Shown here: one piece after another, positions 10,755 to 20,044 of the stretch
Layout: each line of letters begins with the position of its first letter
How positions within the stretch are numbered: the stretch's first letter is position 1
Origin: Eubacteriaceae bacterium
GTDB taxonomy: Bacteria > Bacillota > Clostridia > Lachnospirales > Lachnospiraceae
Reading direction: 5' to 3'
NCBI GenBank assembly: GCA_902362455.1
Contig: CABIWJ010000002.1
Span: 62,001 to 126,000, forward strand
DNA length: 64,000 nt
Notes under the pieces: generated by a model
Told to the model about the DNA's origin: nothing
Database searches by the model: none
The model's input: the letters and a program-made list of their open reading frames with translations, nothing else
Made by a program: the position numbers and the translations under genes

Positions 10755-11012
10755 ATGGTAACCAAAAATATGAAAATTGAAATTCAATCAGGGCTTGAAG
10801 CCAGACCTGTAGCAATGTTTGTACAGACTGCAAGTCAGTATGACAGCTCTATTTATGTAGAACATGAGAACAAGAGAGTTAATGCTAAAAGTATTATGGG
10901 AATGATGACACTTGGTCTTGCAGCAGGCGAAGATGTATTAGTATCGGCAGACGGTACAGATGAAGAAGCTGCAATTGAGGGTATTGAAAAATTCTTAAGC
11001 AATACTAAATAG
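10755..11012 (+). CDS. crh: Crh-like HPr-family protein (Glu at position 15)
   Basis: 85-aa HPr fold protein. The regulatory site Ser46 is intact (NAKSIMG, S46), so it can be an HprK substrate. The PTS phosphorylation site is gone: the normal GLHARP reads GLEARP, with Glu at residue 15. B. subtilis Crh has Gln there, so this protein should not carry phosphate from enzyme I and more likely acts only in catabolite regulation. It has a strong SD (TAAGGAGG) 11 bp after whiA, the same place as crh in Bacillus. The symbol is by position and residues, not by experiment. Confidence 0.88.
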   Translation: MVTKNMKIEIQSGLEARPVAMFVQTASQYDSSIYVEHENKRVNAKSIMGMMTLGLAAGEDVLVSADGTDEEAAIEGIEKFLSNTK

Positions 11013-11100
11013 CAATAAATAAGCTGCATAAAATAATATCAATTGAGACAAAATATTACGGTAACGTAAAGTTATAAATTAATTAGAAAAGAGGAAAATT

Positions 11101-11424
11101 ATGACTGATTTAAAATGTTCCGTAACCAATTGCTATCACAACAAAGAAAAATTATGTTGCTTAGACAGTATAAAAGTAGATGGTACAACAGCCGAGGTAT
11201 CTGACGAAACAGCATGTGCAAGCTTTAAGGACAGATCAGAGAATAACTTTAGTAATTCCTGCGGTTGTAGTTCATCACCAAACCATTCTATAAAAATTGA
11301 ATGCATGGCGGAAAAATGTGTGCATAATACAGCATGTTGTTGTACAGCTTCATCAATTGATGTAGATGGTGCTAATGCATGTACTTGTCGCGATACAAGA
11401 TGTTCTACTTTCAGAATGGAATAG
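11101..11424 (+). CDS. Cysteine-rich protein with two DUF1540 domains
   Basis: 107 aa with two tandem copies of the short cysteine module (CSVTNCYHNKEKLCC near residue 6 and CMAEKCVHNTACCC near residue 67), each followed by a SIxVDG strand and a closing CxxF. DUF1540 proteins are small, probably metal-binding, and of unknown function. SD AGAGGAAAA is present. A short inverted repeat, TTACG-GTAA-CGTAA (11056-11069), lies upstream and could be an operator. Confidence 0.85.
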   Translation: MTDLKCSVTNCYHNKEKLCCLDSIKVDGTTAEVSDETACASFKDRSENNFSNSCGCSSSPNHSIKIECMAEKCVHNTACCCTASSIDVDGANACTCRDTRCSTFRME

Positions 11425-11458
11425 AATATAAAATAATAAAAAATAAGGTAAAATTATA

Positions 11459-11622
11459 TTGACAAAACATCACAACAATGATAAACTATCAAAGTTGTGA
11501 AAAATAAATGAAGCAGAGTATCCGCTCTCACCTATGCACGAATGAGTGACATATGGTTGATGTTTTGAATATAAGCGTAAGCATTAATTTGAAAGTGGAT
11601 AGTCTGACTATCCACTTTTTTT
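11459..11622 (+). promoter_or_regulatory. L20-type leader (attenuator) of the infC operon
   Basis: TTGACA (11459-11464) and a -10-like TAAACT (11482-11487) start a leader of about 130 nt. It ends in an intrinsic terminator: AAAGTGGATAG (11592-11602), loop TCTGA, CTATCCACTTT (11608-11618) and a T run that stops right at the GGAGG SD of infC. Upstream segments (CGCTCTCACC and GAGTGACATATGG, 11523-11556) resemble the Firmicutes L20 leader, in which ribosomal protein L20 promotes termination. The match is by eye; a covariance search would decide. Confidence 0.75.
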
Positions 11623-11636
11623 GGAGGTGCACTACT

Positions 11637-12143
11637 ATTAGCGAATTAAATATTAACGAACAGATAAGAGACAAAGAAATTCGATTGATTGGAGAAAACG
11701 GCGAACAGTTAGGAATTATGTCGGCTAAAGAAGCTCTTAAACTTGCTAAAGAAGCAGATTTAGATTTAGTTAAAATTGCTCCAACTGCCAAACCACCTGT
11801 ATGTAAGATTATTGATTATGGCAAATACAGATACGAGATGGCAAGACGTGAGAAAGAAGCTAAGAAAAAACAGAAAACAATCGATATTAAGGAAGTGAGA
11901 TTATCACCTAATATTGAAGCTAATGATATGAAGACAAAAGCAAATATGGCTAGAAAATTTCTTGAAAAAGGTGACAAAGTTAAGGTTACACTTCGTTTCC
12001 GTGGAAGAGAAATGGCACATATGACAAATAGTAAACATATATTAGACGATTTTGCTGAGTTGCTTTCAGACATTTCTGTAGTAGAAAAGCCTGCAAAATT
12101 AGAAGGAAGAAGTATGCAGATGTTTTTAGCTGAAAAGAGATAA
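11637..12143 (+). CDS. infC: Translation initiation factor IF-3 (ATT start)
   Basis: Binds the 30S subunit and checks the start codon. The product is 168 aa, beginning (M)SELNINEQIRDKEIRLIG, with the IF3 core LDLVKIAPTAKPPVCKI and the C-terminal domain FRGREMAH. The start was set at ATT 11637 because GGAGG (11623-11627) lies 9 nt before it and no ATG, GTG or TTG is near the family N-terminus; an in-frame ATG at 11553 would read through the terminator hairpin. A rare AUU start is known for infC and allows IF3 to limit its own translation. Confidence 0.93.
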   Translation: MSELNINEQIRDKEIRLIGENGEQLGIMSAKEALKLAKEADLDLVKIAPTAKPPVCKIIDYGKYRYEMARREKEAKKKQKTIDIKEVRLSPNIEANDMKTKANMARKFLEKGDKVKVTLRFRGREMAHMTNSKHILDDFAELLSDISVVEKPAKLEGRSMQMFLAEKR

Positions 12144-12207
12144 TCAATATAAGATATTGTTTATTTATATAGTTAAAAAATAGATGAATTTAAGGAGGAC
12201 GAACATA

Positions 12208-12405
12208 ATGCCAAAAATGAAGACAAGCAGAGCTGCTGCTAAACGTTTCAAAAAAACAGGTACAGGTAAATTAAAGAGAATGAAAGCTTACAAGAGCCAT
12301 ATTCTTACAAAGAAGACAACTAAGAGAAAGAGAAATCTTAGAAAAGCAACTATTACAGATGCAACAAATGTAAAGAATATGAAGAAAATATTACCATATT
12401 TATAG
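12208..12405 (+). CDS. rpmI: 50S ribosomal protein L35
   Basis: 65-aa basic protein beginning [17 protein letters not shown], typical of L35. ATG 12208 is preceded by TAAGGAGGACG; an in-frame ATG at 12184 lies before the SD and was rejected. It stands between infC and rplT in the conserved operon. Confidence 0.97.
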   Translation: MPKMKTSRAAAKRFKKTGTGKLKRMKAYKSHILTKKTTKRKRNLRKATITDATNVKNMKKILPYL

Positions 12406-12433
12406 GATAAAATAAAATAGGAGGAAGACTGAA

Positions 12434-12790
12434 ATGGCAAGAATTAAAGGCGGAATGAACGCTAAAAAAAGACATAATAGAACATTAAAACTCGCTAAAG
12501 GTTACAGAGGCGCTAGATCAAAACAGTATAGAGTAGCAAAACAGTCAGTTATGAGAGCATTAACAAGTTCATATGCTGGCAGAAAGCAGAAGAAGAGACA
12601 GTTCAGACAGTTATGGATCGCAAGAATTAATGCTGCTGCAAGAATGAACGGATTATCATACAGTAAATTTATGTATGGTTTAAAAGTTGCAGGAGTTGAA
12701 ATTAACAGAAAGATCTTATCTGAAATGGCTATCAACGATGCAGAGGGATTTGCTAAATTAGCAGAACTTGCAAAATCTAAACTTGCTTAA
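12434..12790 (+). CDS. rplT: 50S ribosomal protein L20
   Basis: 118-aa ribosomal protein with the expected start [19 protein letters not shown] and the conserved [13 protein letters not shown] block. It assembles early onto 23S rRNA, and in Firmicutes also represses its own operon through the infC leader seen upstream. SD AGGAGGAAG. A terminator follows. Confidence 0.98.
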   Translation: MARIKGGMNAKKRHNRTLKLAKGYRGARSKQYRVAKQSVMRALTSSYAGRKQKKRQFRQLWIARINAAARMNGLSYSKFMYGLKVAGVEINRKILSEMAINDAEGFAKLAELAKSKLA

Positions 12791-12831
12791 TTATCATATA
12801 ATTGAGAATTAAATAGAAATATAACATATAG

Positions 12832-12867
12832 ATACCAAGGTTTTATTGAAAGCCTTGGTATTTTTGT
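12832..12867 (+). terminator. Terminator of infC-rpmI-rplT
   Basis: ATACCAAGG pairs with CCTTGGTAT across a 12-nt loop and is followed by TTTTTG. Confidence 0.85.
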
Positions 12868-13020
12868 GTTGTATAAGATTATATAGAAAGAAGCCTGATA
12901 TTAAAGAATTCTTAATAAAGTCATAAGTAAGAATTAAAAAACTAAGAATTTGGATATGCTACAATATATAGGTCGATATTAACAGGTAAAATATGACGAA
13001 TTACTTAGAAACGAGGATTA

Positions 13021-13854
13021 ATGCTTATGAATAAGAAAAAATCAGTCAGAAGAAGAAAATGCAGAATTAAATATTTTATAAAAATCCTATTTATGATAAT
13101 TATGCTTGTTACTGTATGTTATGCTACTGATAAGATAATTAATATGAATGGTGATGATAAAGAGGGAGCCGAGAAAATAAGAAATCTTGCGGTAAGTTCG
13201 AGAAATGCCAAACAATCAGAACAACTTGCTTATATAATGAAGAATAAGGATAATTATACAACAGATTTAATAGAGTTAGCCAAACGTAATTCTGAAGCAA
13301 TAAAGTTTGTGTATGATTATCCGGAAAATAAAGATAATAAAATAGACATTTCAATTGATAAAGACATAGATTGTAACGGAGTGCCTTTATTTATGCAATG
13401 GGATGAGCGTTGGGGATATGATAAATATGGTGATGGAATAATTGGAATAAATGGCTGCGGTCCAACATGTCTATCAATGGTTGCAATTTATATTCTTAAA
13501 AATAATTATATGAATCCAGAGTGGATGGCGAACTTTAGTGAAGAATCGGGATATGTTTCGGATAATGGTACATTATGGGCCTTGATGGGTAGTGGAGCAA
13601 GAAAATTAGGACTTGAGTCTATTGAAATTCCATTAGATGAAAACAGGGTATATAGTAACTTAGAAGTAGGAAATCCTATAATATGTAGTGTCGGGCCGGG
13701 AGATTTTACAACAGAAGGACATTTTATAGTCCTTGCAGGACTTGAAGATGGTAAAATAATAGTAAATGACCCTAATAGCAGAAAGAACAGTAAAAAGAGG
13801 TGGACATTTGATGAAATAAAGGGGCAGATTAAAAATTTATGGGTGTTCAGATGA
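13021..13854 (+). CDS. C39-like cysteine peptidase, membrane-anchored
   Basis: 277 aa. A basic N-terminus and one membrane segment (about residues 21-38, IKILF to VTVCYAT) place the rest outside the cell. The C-terminal half is a papain-like C39-type peptidase domain: it begins GVPLFMQWDERWG, has the nucleophile in GCGPTC (Cys146) and the His in GHFIVLAG (His234), followed by VNDP (Asp250). Such proteins cleave or trim peptides at the surface; the substrate is unknown. There is no ABC transporter next to it, so it is not a bacteriocin processing exporter. A start four codons further in is possible. Confidence 0.85.
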   Translation: MLMNKKKSVRRRKCRIKYFIKILFMIIMLVTVCYATDKIINMNGDDKEGAEKIRNLAVSSRNAKQSEQLAYIMKNKDNYTTDLIELAKRNSEAIKFVYDYPENKDNKIDISIDKDIDCNGVPLFMQWDERWGYDKYGDGIIGINGCGPTCLSMVAIYILKNNYMNPEWMANFSEESGYVSDNGTLWALMGSGARKLGLESIEIPLDENRVYSNLEVGNPIICSVGPGDFTTEGHFIVLAGLEDGKIIVNDPNSRKNSKKRWTFDEIKGQIKNLWVFR

Positions 13855-13983
13855 GACAAAAATTCATACACAGAATAGAAATATTAATCTGAAGTTAAAA
13901 GTCATATTTAAAAATTATGGATATTCAGATGATTTGTATAATTTGCACAAAAAAATAAAAACAAGGTAAAGAAAATCATACTA

Positions 13984-14012
13984 TTGTTAAAAAATGATAT
14001 ATATGGTATAAT
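13984..14012 (+). promoter_or_regulatory. Promoter of the MCP-like gene
   Basis: TTGTTA (13984-13989), 17 bp, TATAAT (14007-14012); it lies about 48 bp before the start codon. Confidence 0.6.
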
Positions 14013-14059
14013 CATTTTATGTTAAAAAATGTAAATTATAATGCAAGGAGCTGAAGAAG

Positions 14060-14644
14060 ATGCAGATAACAGATTATATTGAATTAGAATCGTTAAAAGG
14101 CATAAAGGAAGACTTAGAAGGCTTAGTAGATGTAAAATTTGAGATAGCCAATACAGAGAATAGAAACATACTTAGTGCAGACGAAGAGATTCTTGATGAC
14201 AATTTAGCAGTATCAGTTGTGGAGATAACATTAGAAGATGAATTATTGGGAAAAGTATTAATTTATAGCGAAGATGTTTTGGACGAAGAGAAAGTTAATC
14301 ATCTAGATGGATTGATAAACAGACTTATTAATGATGTAATCAAAGATAAGCGATTAGAGGATGATGAAGAGAAATCAAATAGTGAGTACGTGAATAAAGC
14401 TTCAGGATTATTAGATGAATTAAAAGAGAAATCAAAAGCTCTTGATAAGATTGAATCTAAACAGAAGATACTTGCACTCAATGCTGCGATAGAAGCTGCG
14501 AGAGCAGGTGAATTTGGTAAGGGATTTGCTGTAGTAGCAGATGAAGTTGGTAAACTTGCCAGAAACTCAGGTGATATTAATCAGTCTATCAAAGTGTCAC
14601 TTGGTGAGCTTACAGAATGTATAGATGTTTTGGTGAATAACTAA
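14060..14644 (+). CDS. Small soluble methyl-accepting chemotaxis-like protein
   Basis: 194 aa with no membrane segment. The C-terminal 60 residues contain the highly conserved MCP hairpin tip ([18 protein letters not shown], then [11 protein letters not shown]). The N-terminal 100 residues form an acidic unrecognised sensor-like domain. The long coiled coil and HAMP of true chemoreceptors are missing. No che or flagellar gene is in the window. It may modulate CheA or another histidine kinase in the cytosol; this is inference. Confidence 0.8.
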   Translation: MQITDYIELESLKGIKEDLEGLVDVKFEIANTENRNILSADEEILDDNLAVSVVEITLEDELLGKVLIYSEDVLDEEKVNHLDGLINRLINDVIKDKRLEDDEEKSNSEYVNKASGLLDELKEKSKALDKIESKQKILALNAAIEAARAGEFGKGFAVVADEVGKLARNSGDINQSIKVSLGELTECIDVLVNN

Positions 14645-14678
14645 GGTATAATTAAAGAAAATATTATAATTTAACGAT

Positions 14679-14736
14679 AACAACCATATGAAGATAAATA
14701 ATATAAATGTGATTATTTTCATATGGTTGTTTTTAT
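14679..14736 (+). terminator. Terminator after the MCP-like gene
   Basis: Perfect 14-bp arms AACAACCATATGAA (14679-14692) and TTCATATGGTTGTT (14718-14731), then a T-rich tail. Confidence 0.75.
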
Positions 14737-14882
14737 TATTATGTATGAAAGTGATTATTGTAATTTATATAGTATTATATAATAAATCGAGAAAATGTAC
14801 TTTATGTTAAAGAACGATTTGAAAAGTGGTAAATAAAATGACTCAAGGATAATAAAAATGGATAATAAAAATCAAAAAATAG

Positions 14883-14910
14883 TTGACAATATGAAATTAT
14901 GAGTTATAAT
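14883..14910 (+). promoter_or_regulatory. Promoter of tRNA-Asn
   Basis: Consensus TTGACA (14883-14888), 16 bp, TATAAT (14905-14910), about 18 bp before the tRNA. Confidence 0.8.
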
Positions 14911-14928
14911 ATCATATGTAATTAATGT

Positions 14929-15000
14929 TCCTCGATAGCTCAATGGTAGAGCACACGGCTGTTAACCGTGGGGTTGTTGGTTCGAGCCCAACTCGGGGAG
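14929..15000 (+). tRNA. tRNA-Asn (GTT)
   Basis: 72-nt cloverleaf. Acceptor TCCTCGA pairs with TCGGGGA, the D arm is GCTC/GAGC, the anticodon loop CTGTTAA has anticodon GTT at 14961-14963, and the T stem is GTTGG/CCAAC. CCA is not encoded. Confidence 0.97.
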
Positions 15001-15041
15001 CTATTTTTATACTCAAAATGATATAAAAATTGAAGTTAATG

Positions 15042-15118
15042 AGTCCCTATATTTGATTTCTTATCATAAAGATGCATACAAGATAATTAGATGAGAAATT
15101 TTATATAGAGACTTTTTT
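15042..15118 (+). terminator. Long hairpin terminator after tRNA-Asn
   Basis: Arms 15042-15065 and 15090-15113 pair over 24 positions with about five mismatches or wobbles and are followed by a T run. It probably ends the tRNA transcript. Confidence 0.6.
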
Positions 15119-15270
15119 AGCTTTAGTGACAATATAAAAATAGTGGTATATAATTAGCTTAAAAAAGTATTTAAATAATGCATAATATAAAATGCATAGA
15201 AAAGTTTAGAAAGGAAAAGTTACATTGGTATAATATAGATATAAATACCAAATAAACTATATTTAAAAGG

Positions 15271-16029
15271 ATGAAAAAATTAATATCTTGGAATGTAAAT
15301 GGAATACGTGCATGCGTACAGAAAGGTTTTGTGGATATATTTAAGGAAATGGATGCAGATATATTCTGTATACAGGAAAGTAAAATGCAGGAAGGACAAC
15401 TGGTACTTGAATTAGAGGGGTATCATCAATATTGGAATTATGCAGAGAAAAAGGGATATTCGGGAACTGCTATATTTACGAAGGAGCAACCAATAAGTGA
15501 CAGTTATGGTATAGGCATAGAAAAACATGATAAAGAGGGAAGAGTAATTACACTGGAATATGATAAATATTATATGGTAAATGTCTACACACCAAATTCG
15601 CAGAATGAATTAGCACGTTTAGATTACAGAATGGAATGGGAAGAAGCATTTAAAGCATATTTGAAGAAATTAGAAGAAAATAAGCCTGTAATTGTATGTG
15701 GTGATATGAATGTTGCACATAATGAGATAGATTTAAAGAATCCTAAAACTAATAGAAAAAATGCAGGATTTACAGATGAGGAAAGAGGAAAGTTCACAGA
15801 CTTGTTAGATGCAGGTTTTATAGACACGTTCAGATATTTTTATCCTGATATGAAAGATATATATTCATGGTGGTCATATAGATTCAGTGCAAGAGCCAAG
15901 AATGCAGGTTGGCGTATAGACTATTTTCTTGTATCAGAGGCACTTAAGGGTAATCTGGTAGATGCAAAAATTCATACAGAAATTATGGGGTCAGATCACT
16001 GCCCTGTTGAACTTGATATAGAAATATAG
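15271..16029 (+). CDS. xth: Exodeoxyribonuclease III (AP endonuclease)
   Basis: Cuts at abasic sites and trims 3' ends in base-excision repair. 252 aa with the EEP-family motifs in order: [17 protein letters not shown] (metal-binding Glu), [13 protein letters not shown] (catalytic Asp/Asn) and [11 protein letters not shown] (Asp-His). The start is fixed by the family N-terminus [11 protein letters not shown], yet the only SD-like bases (AAAAGG, 15264-15269) touch the ATG, so initiation may be weak. A -10-like TATAAT is at 15229. Confidence 0.95.
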   Translation: MKKLISWNVNGIRACVQKGFVDIFKEMDADIFCIQESKMQEGQLVLELEGYHQYWNYAEKKGYSGTAIFTKEQPISDSYGIGIEKHDKEGRVITLEYDKYYMVNVYTPNSQNELARLDYRMEWEEAFKAYLKKLEENKPVIVCGDMNVAHNEIDLKNPKTNRKNAGFTDEERGKFTDLLDAGFIDTFRYFYPDMKDIYSWWSYRFSARAKNAGWRIDYFLVSEALKGNLVDAKIHTEIMGSDHCPVELDIEI

Positions 16030-16069
16030 TGATAAGAATAACTGCCGCTGAAAATTTTTATAAAATATA

Positions 16070-16166
16070 TTGACTTTAGTATAATAAAGTAATATAATAA
16101 ATTTCGAGGTTGATACCAAAGGCGGCTACATAACTCGTTTATTTGTAGTACCCTGAGGTATTTTTT
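16070..16166 (+). promoter_or_regulatory. gdhA promoter and structured leader (candidate attenuator or riboswitch)
   Basis: TTGACT (16070-16075), 17 bp and TATAAT (16093-16098) predict a start near 16105. The leader then folds: ATACC (16113-16117) with GGTAT (16157-16161), AGG with CCT inside, CTACA (16126-16130) with TGTAG (16144-16148), followed at once by six T (16161-16166), an intrinsic terminator shape inside the 5' UTR. The 5' end CGAG (16105-16108) can also pair with CTCG (16134-16137) in the loop, forming a pseudoknot. It does not match a riboswitch class I know. Confidence 0.6.
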
Positions 16167-16175
16167 ACTTTATAG

Positions 16176-17552
<1,377 letters not shown>

Positions 17553-17566
17553 TAATACCTTATATT

Positions 17567-17597
17567 GCCCCTAATCCTCGTGGTTAGGGGCTTTTTT
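17567..17597 (+). terminator. gdhA terminator
   Basis: GCCCCTAA (17567-17574) pairs with TTAGGGGC (17584-17591), then six T. Confidence 0.9.
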
Positions 17598-17735
17598 AGT
17601 TATAAAGGAAATTATTTCATAATATTCCTTTATAACTAAAGCTCCGCATAGATGCGACTGATGTAAAAATGAATTTTGCAAGTTAAAGCTTGCATACATC
17701 AGCGCCTGAAAGAGTTGCTAAGCAACTCTTTTATT
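17595..17735 (+). repeat. Intergenic hairpin cluster 1
   Basis: Consecutive inverted repeats: 16-bp perfect arms at 17595-17610 and 17625-17640; then GCTCCGCA and a small CGCA/TGCG hairpin; CTGATGTA pairing with TACATCAG around TGCAAG/CTTGCA; and AAAGAGTTGC (17709-17718) with GCAACTCTTT (17722-17731) and a T tail. No coding frame. It shares AAAGCTCCGCA and the general design with the cluster at 23727. Confidence 0.65.
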
Positions 17736-17784
17736 AAAATAGACAATTCTGACAATTCATAAAATAAGTGGGTAAAAACAGGCC

Positions 17785-17826
17785 GTAATAGGCAAGTAAT
17801 AGGCGAGTAATAGGCAGGTAATAGGC
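17785..17826 (+). repeat. 11-bp tandem repeat, four copies
   Basis: GTAATAGGC occurs at 17785, 17796, 17807 and 17818 with spacers AA/GA/AG, period 11 bp, so all copies lie on one face of the helix. It is the kind of array a DNA-binding protein may use; no function is known. The stretch from 17827 to 18043 is AT-rich, with a -10-like TATAAT at 17929. Confidence 0.75.
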
Positions 17827-18043
17827 TTTAGAACAAAGCATTTAATTTCTGAACTTCGGTATGTCTTAAGGATTATCCATTCTTATTTTTGAAATAAAAA
17901 ATCTTATATCAAATGATAATAAAGATGGTATAATAAAATAAAGACAAATTAATTATTTAAAGATGTATTAACTTGATTAAAATATGAAAATATAAAGTTG
18001 AATGTTATTAGAAGTAAATTAGATATAGAAAGTAGATGAGAAT

Positions 18044-18244
18044 ATGCAAAAAACAACCGAAGTATATAAATTATGTTTAGATTGTAAATGTTTGTACTGT
18101 AAGAATGAAACTATTACGAAAGAACCTTATTCTTGCAAAATTTATACTAAAAGAAGGCAAATACCACCACAAATATGGAATCACAAAGAAGTAGAATGTG
18201 AATATTTCTCTCCTAAAGAATTGGAGGGTGAAGAAACATTGTAA
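18044..18244 (+). CDS. Small cysteine-rich hypothetical protein
   Basis: 66 aa, not recognised. Cysteines in CLDCKCLYC, then C-x-I and a late VECEYFSP suggest a zinc-ribbon-like fold. No clear SD precedes the ATG (GATGAGA only), so the start is uncertain. First of a run of short unknown genes between gdhA and the amylase. Confidence 0.5.
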   Translation: MQKTTEVYKLCLDCKCLYCKNETITKEPYSCKIYTKRRQIPPQIWNHKEVECEYFSPKELEGEETL

Positions 18245-18309
18245 TCCGCAAAAACTTCTTATAAGTAGTTATGATATACTGCTTACAATTTTAAAAGGAG
18301 TGAAATAGT

Positions 18310-18495
18310 ATGAATGAAAAATTAGACAAAGCATTAGAGGATTATGCAGAAAAATTCAATGATGGTTTTCCAACATTTCAGATGAGTGCAGAATCGCCTG
18401 AAAGAATAATTGAAATCATTAGTGATTGTATAAAAAACAATAAAGACGTATATGATAGTGGGTATTTAACTTTGGATGATGACATATCATATTAG
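18310..18495 (+). CDS. Small acidic hypothetical protein
   Basis: 61 aa with a good SD (AAAAGGAGTG) before the ATG. Acidic, probably helical (MNEKLDKALEDYAEKF, then ESPERIIEIISDCIKNN), no membrane segment, function unknown. An intrinsic terminator follows 10 bp after the stop, so the gene looks like its own unit. Confidence 0.65.
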   Translation: MNEKLDKALEDYAEKFNDGFPTFQMSAESPERIIEIISDCIKNNKDVYDSGYLTLDDDISY

Positions 18496-18503
18496 GTATA
18501 TGA

Positions 18504-18530
18504 AAGTACAGCCAAACGGCTGTGCTTTTT
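18504..18530 (+). terminator. Terminator after the 61-aa gene
   Basis: AAAGTACAGCC (18503-18513) pairs with GGCTGTGCTTT (18518-18528) over 11 bp with one wobble around an AAAC loop, then further T. From 18531 to 18791 I see no gene or clear signal. Confidence 0.8.
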
Positions 18531-18791
18531 AATATCTTAACAATTTATCCAATATATCATCAAGGAGATTATATATATTAAAAACCAAAGCATTCTCATA
18601 TAAAAGATAAATGAATATTATATAATTATGATTCAGTTGAAATATGCGTAATCATATTTTCAAAGGCTTTGTTTGATTTTTATGTGAATTTACTATATCT
18701 ATTTATAGAGAAAACATTGACGCATTGGAAATTAATAAATATAATTTAGATAAGATAATGTCTATGTATGATATGAGTGGAGGTGTTTGAT

Positions 18792-19073
18792 GTGGAAATA
18801 GAAGAAATTAAAGAAATGTCAGAAATTAATGAATCAACAGTATATTGGAAATTGACAGATTATGAACATCAAAATCAGGTGATTAAAAGAGTTGGTTGTA
18901 AGTCATATCAAATGGAAAATGGTAAATGGGTAAGAATAGGATTATCAATAGGATATTTTTATCCTGATGCACCAGAGTTTGATTGCTATGAAGAAATCCC
19001 GGAGGAAGATGCATTGGAGTTGCTGAAACAAAATGATAAAAGTATTAGAAATATTAAAAGCACCGAAGCTTGA
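18792..19073 (+). CDS. Hypothetical protein
   Basis: 93 aa from GTG 18792, chosen because GTGGAGG (18777-18783) is a good SD seven bases before it; the same frame is open from 18777. Acidic and soluble; the sequence (VYWKLTDYEHQNQVIKRV, then PDAPEFDCYEEIPEEDAL) is not recognised. It overlaps the next frame by 41 bp. Confidence 0.55.
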   Translation: MEIEEIKEMSEINESTVYWKLTDYEHQNQVIKRVGCKSYQMENGKWVRIGLSIGYFYPDAPEFDCYEEIPEEDALELLKQNDKSIRNIKSTEA

Positions 19074-19263
19074 AACATTGATTTGTAACATAGATAAAGA
19101 TGGAAGAACTGATAAAATTAAACTTATATATGAAAATAGCAGTGAGATAGTTGAAAAATTTAGAATATATAAACCATTGACATGTTTTTCCGATAGAGGT
19201 GTGGAATACATTGATATATATCGAACAGGAGGTGAAAAAATAATCGAAATAATATTTATATAG
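19033..19263 (+). CDS. Hypothetical protein
   Basis: 76 aa starting inside the previous gene, with GGAG about 12 nt before the ATG. It looks like a small beta-rich domain (KIKLIYENSSEIVEKF, then GVEYIDIYRTGGEKIIEI). Unknown function. It could be a translationally coupled partner; a downstream start is possible. Confidence 0.5.
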   Translation: MIKVLEILKAPKLETLICNIDKDGRTDKIKLIYENSSEIVEKFRIYKPLTCFSDRGVEYIDIYRTGGEKIIEIIFI

Positions 19264-19301
19264 TAACTGTAGAAATAAAAAATATAGAGGAGGTATGTAT
19301 T

Positions 19302-19574
19302 ATGCCACAATTAAATGCGTATGGTATAATGAATGTTGAAAAAAAGACGGTTGTTAATTGTGTATATGAAGCCGATAAACACGTTGCAAAAGGAAGTAAT
19401 ATAGAAATTGAATTTATGTCCGGACAAAAAGTTGTAAGTAAAATAAATGAGTTGCATTTGAGTTATCCGCCATATGCAGACCCTGTATTGAGCATAGTTA
19501 TTGATGATTGGATTGATGAAAGAGAATGCGGTAGAATAAAGAGCGTATATGTCTATAAAGACATAGCTGAGTAA
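19302..19574 (+). CDS. Hypothetical protein
   Basis: 90 aa with strong SD AGAGGAGGT. Predicted beta-rich and soluble (IEIEFMSGQKVVSKINEL, then DPVLSIVIDDWIDERECGR). Not recognised. Close spacing to the genes on either side suggests one operon with 18792-19751. Confidence 0.6.
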   Translation: MPQLNAYGIMNVEKKTVVNCVYEADKHVAKGSNIEIEFMSGQKVVSKINELHLSYPPYADPVLSIVIDDWIDERECGRIKSVYVYKDIAE

Positions 19575-19592
19575 ATAAAAGGAATTGAATTC

Positions 19593-19751
19593 ATGAAATC
19601 AAAAATAGAGAAGGTATTTGTTGGAGGTAGATATATACCAGCACCTCAGGATTATTATGATGCACCTATTATAAGAAAGGATATATCGCTAGAACAACTA
19701 GAGAAAGAGATTAAGGAAGAGGAAGAAAAGAGTAAACATCGAAATGATTGA
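19593..19751 (+). CDS. Short hypothetical protein
   Basis: 52 aa (begins MKSKIEKVFVGGRYIPAPQD, ends in a Glu/Lys-rich helix). SD AAAAGGA (19577-19583) is nine bases before ATG 19593, and it follows the previous gene by 18 bp, which supports a real coding unit. Unknown function. Confidence 0.5.
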   Translation: MKSKIEKVFVGGRYIPAPQDYYDAPIIRKDISLEQLEKEIKEEEEKSKHRND

Positions 19752-19861
19752 GAATATAAAATAGTATTTGAGAGTAAGCTGGTAGAATTTAATCTTCACT
19801 CGAAAAATGTCGAAAGATATTGAAATATTTTATATTCAAACAACTTTACAATACATAATGA

Positions 19862-19994
19862 AATATGCTAACATGTCATATATTAGCATATTATTTTTAT
19901 TTAAATTTATGTAAAATAACACAAAAGGTACTAAATGAATATTTTGGTACTGTGTATAATTAACAAAAATATATGCTGTTAATTTTGAGCATAT
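19862..19994 (+). promoter_or_regulatory. Terminator and promoter region before the amylase
   Basis: AATATGCTAA and TTAGCATATT (about 19862-19893) form a terminator-like hairpin with a T tail. A TATAAT (19955-19960) without a good -35 follows; such promoters often need an activator. In the leader ATATGCT (19971-19977) and AGCATAT (19988-19994) form an inverted repeat that could be an operator. No clear CcpA cre site was found. Confidence 0.5.
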
Positions 19995-20044
19995 GAACTT
20001 TGAAGGACGTATGCAAAATGTAATAAGATTAGGAGAATGAGATT

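Noticed and set aside
11553..11636. ATG 11553 as the infC start
   Set aside because: It would translate across the terminator hairpin and add 28 residues absent in the family; SD lies at 11623.
13021..13854. Bacteriocin-processing C39 exporter
   Set aside because: No ABC transporter domain or precursor peptide with a double-glycine leader nearby.
17785..17826. Repeat array as a CRISPR
   Set aside because: Unit is 11 bp with no spacers and no cas genes nearby.
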